40,983 bases of DNA from Prevotellaceae bacterium UBA1726 (GTDB lineage: Bacteria; Bacteroidota; Bacteroidia; Bacteroidales; Bacteroidaceae): positions 1 through 40,983 of the forward strand of contig DCIM01000038.1 of NCBI GenBank assembly GCA_002316005.1, read 5' to 3'. Below the pieces are notes generated by a model. It had not been told where the DNA came from. It worked only from the letters and a program-made list of their open reading frames with translations, and ran no database searches. The position numbers and the translations under genes are program-made. Positions 40,572-40,983 of this stretch are shown piece after piece. Numbering within the stretch: the stretch's first letter is position 1; each line of letters starts with the position of its first letter.

Positions 40572-40730
40572 ATGAACAAATTTTATTCTTATATTATCGG
40601 TACGGTAATTTTCACAATCATGGGCTTTATTATCAATGCCCTTTTCAGTACCGAAGACGACAACGACACGGAAGTACCTGAAGAAGAGAACCCGCTTATT
40701 AACGACAATTCTGAGGATTCTAATTCATAG
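40572..40730 (+). CDS. Small single-TM protein (52 aa)
   Basis: Starts at MNKFYSYIIGTV after an A-rich leader (AATTAACAAA). One TM helix covers residues about 6-24 (SYIIGTVIFTIMGFIINALF), followed by a very acidic tail (TEDDNDTEVPEEENP, then DNSEDSNS). Function unknown. Small membrane proteins with acidic tails are seen in conjugative elements and phages, but nothing specific identifies this one. The longer frame starting at 40446 runs through the terminator hairpin and is rejected. Confidence 0.6.
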   Translation: MNKFYSYIIGTVIFTIMGFIINALFSTEDDNDTEVPEEENPLINDNSEDSNS

Positions 40731-40755
40731 ACAGAATCCCACAACATATACAACC

Positions 40756-40812
40756 AAAGCCTGAGTGCAAATGTCTTTCGAGGAGAGAGACCCTTTGTAC
40801 TTGGGCTTTTTT
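40756..40812 (+). terminator. Long branched hairpin with T tract before the last gene
   Basis: AAGCCTGAGTGCAAA pairs with TTTGTACTTGGGCTT (several G-U pairs), with an inner helix GTCTTTC/GAGAGAC, followed by T6. It may end the small-protein transcript or act as an attenuator for the next gene, which begins 30 nt later. Confidence 0.7.
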
Positions 40813-40841
40813 CGTTTAACTCCATAAATATTTACAAAAAA

Positions 40842-40983
40842 ATGGACAATACAAACAACATTGAACTCCCTGAACTTATTTCAGAGGAACCACAAAGAAC
40901 GCCATTTATCCTCGGCAACACGAAGGAGATTGGCTATCAAGAACTTAGTGAAATGCTAACACCGGTATTCAGCCGTGACAATG
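40842..40983 (+). CDS. Probable DUF3871 protein, N-terminus only
   Basis: The frame is cut by the window end after 47 codons. The visible part contains TPFILGNTKEIGYQEL and LTPVFSRDN. This resembles the N-terminus of DUF3871 proteins of Bacteroidetes (TPFI.ANT, then a ...IPVF.KDNE motif). Those are found in plasmids, conjugative elements and phage-like regions; function unknown. The start follows a hairpin with T tract and an A-rich leader (TATTTACAAAAAA). The family call rests on a short motif. Confidence 0.6.
   Translation, partial: MDNTNNIELPELISEEPQRTPFILGNTKEIGYQELSEMLTPVFSRDN

Overview
The window reads as chromosome of a Bacteroidales bacterium, most likely Prevotella or a close relative. 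Supporting signs are many upstream regions with the Bacteroidota -7 box (TAnnTTTG, often with TTG/TTTG about 20 nt upstream), a hybrid two-component system of the Bacteroidetes type, Bacteroidetes-style lipoproteins, secreted multidomain glycosidases with Prevotella-like C-terminal tails, and AAA+/DUF4143 ATPases. Family calls come from motif reading only; no database search was run.

Layout. 1-6.97 kb: a GH76 alpha-1,6-mannanase and a GH27 alpha-galactosidase transcribed divergently, then a thioredoxin-fold lipoprotein without the CXXC motif and a ROK-family sugar kinase. 7.0-13.1 kb: an accessory block, all on the minus strand: two different DUF4143 ATPases, a small exported protein and three lipoproteins. 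Its transcription units are separated by six copies of one covarying hairpin repeat (11-bp AAAAACCTAYC units plus inverted arms). Three copies carry an extra conserved module. This repeat-bounded array is the best candidate here for something undescribed.

13.1-18.1 kb: a minus-strand operon of a secreted esterase and two PI-PLC-like phosphodiesterases (one with a dockerin and a C-terminal beta-sandwich), divergent from an iron-sulfur L-serine ammonia-lyase. 18.2-25.8 kb: a secreted GH2 beta-galactosidase directly downstream of a hybrid two-component regulator; no SusC/SusD genes are present. 26.1-32.8 kb: a plus-strand housekeeping run, topA-aroK-speA-argB, followed by an ECF sigma factor and a single-TM protein that is probably its partner. 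A GTAAC-N16-CGTC promoter-like sequence lies between those last two.

32.9-37.2 kb, minus strand: a CPBP intramembrane protease and a calcium-type P-type ATPase read in one frame into the FAD synthetase/riboflavin kinase RibF. The junction is an A8 tract; losing one A would end the ATPase on a TGA overlapping the ribF ATG. The ATPase also carries an in-frame palindromic repeat resembling noncoding repeats elsewhere in the window.

37.2-38.6 kb is a long gene-poor stretch with three copies of a 21-bp repeat. 38.6-41.0 kb begins with a CAT-anticodon tRNA and continues into AT-rich accessory DNA: an unknown 343-aa protein, a broken SLOG/DUF2493 gene, a candidate structured RNA with an intrinsic terminator, a tiny membrane protein, and the start of a probable DUF3871 gene cut by the window edge. 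This looks like the edge of an element next to a tRNA, but no integrase is visible.
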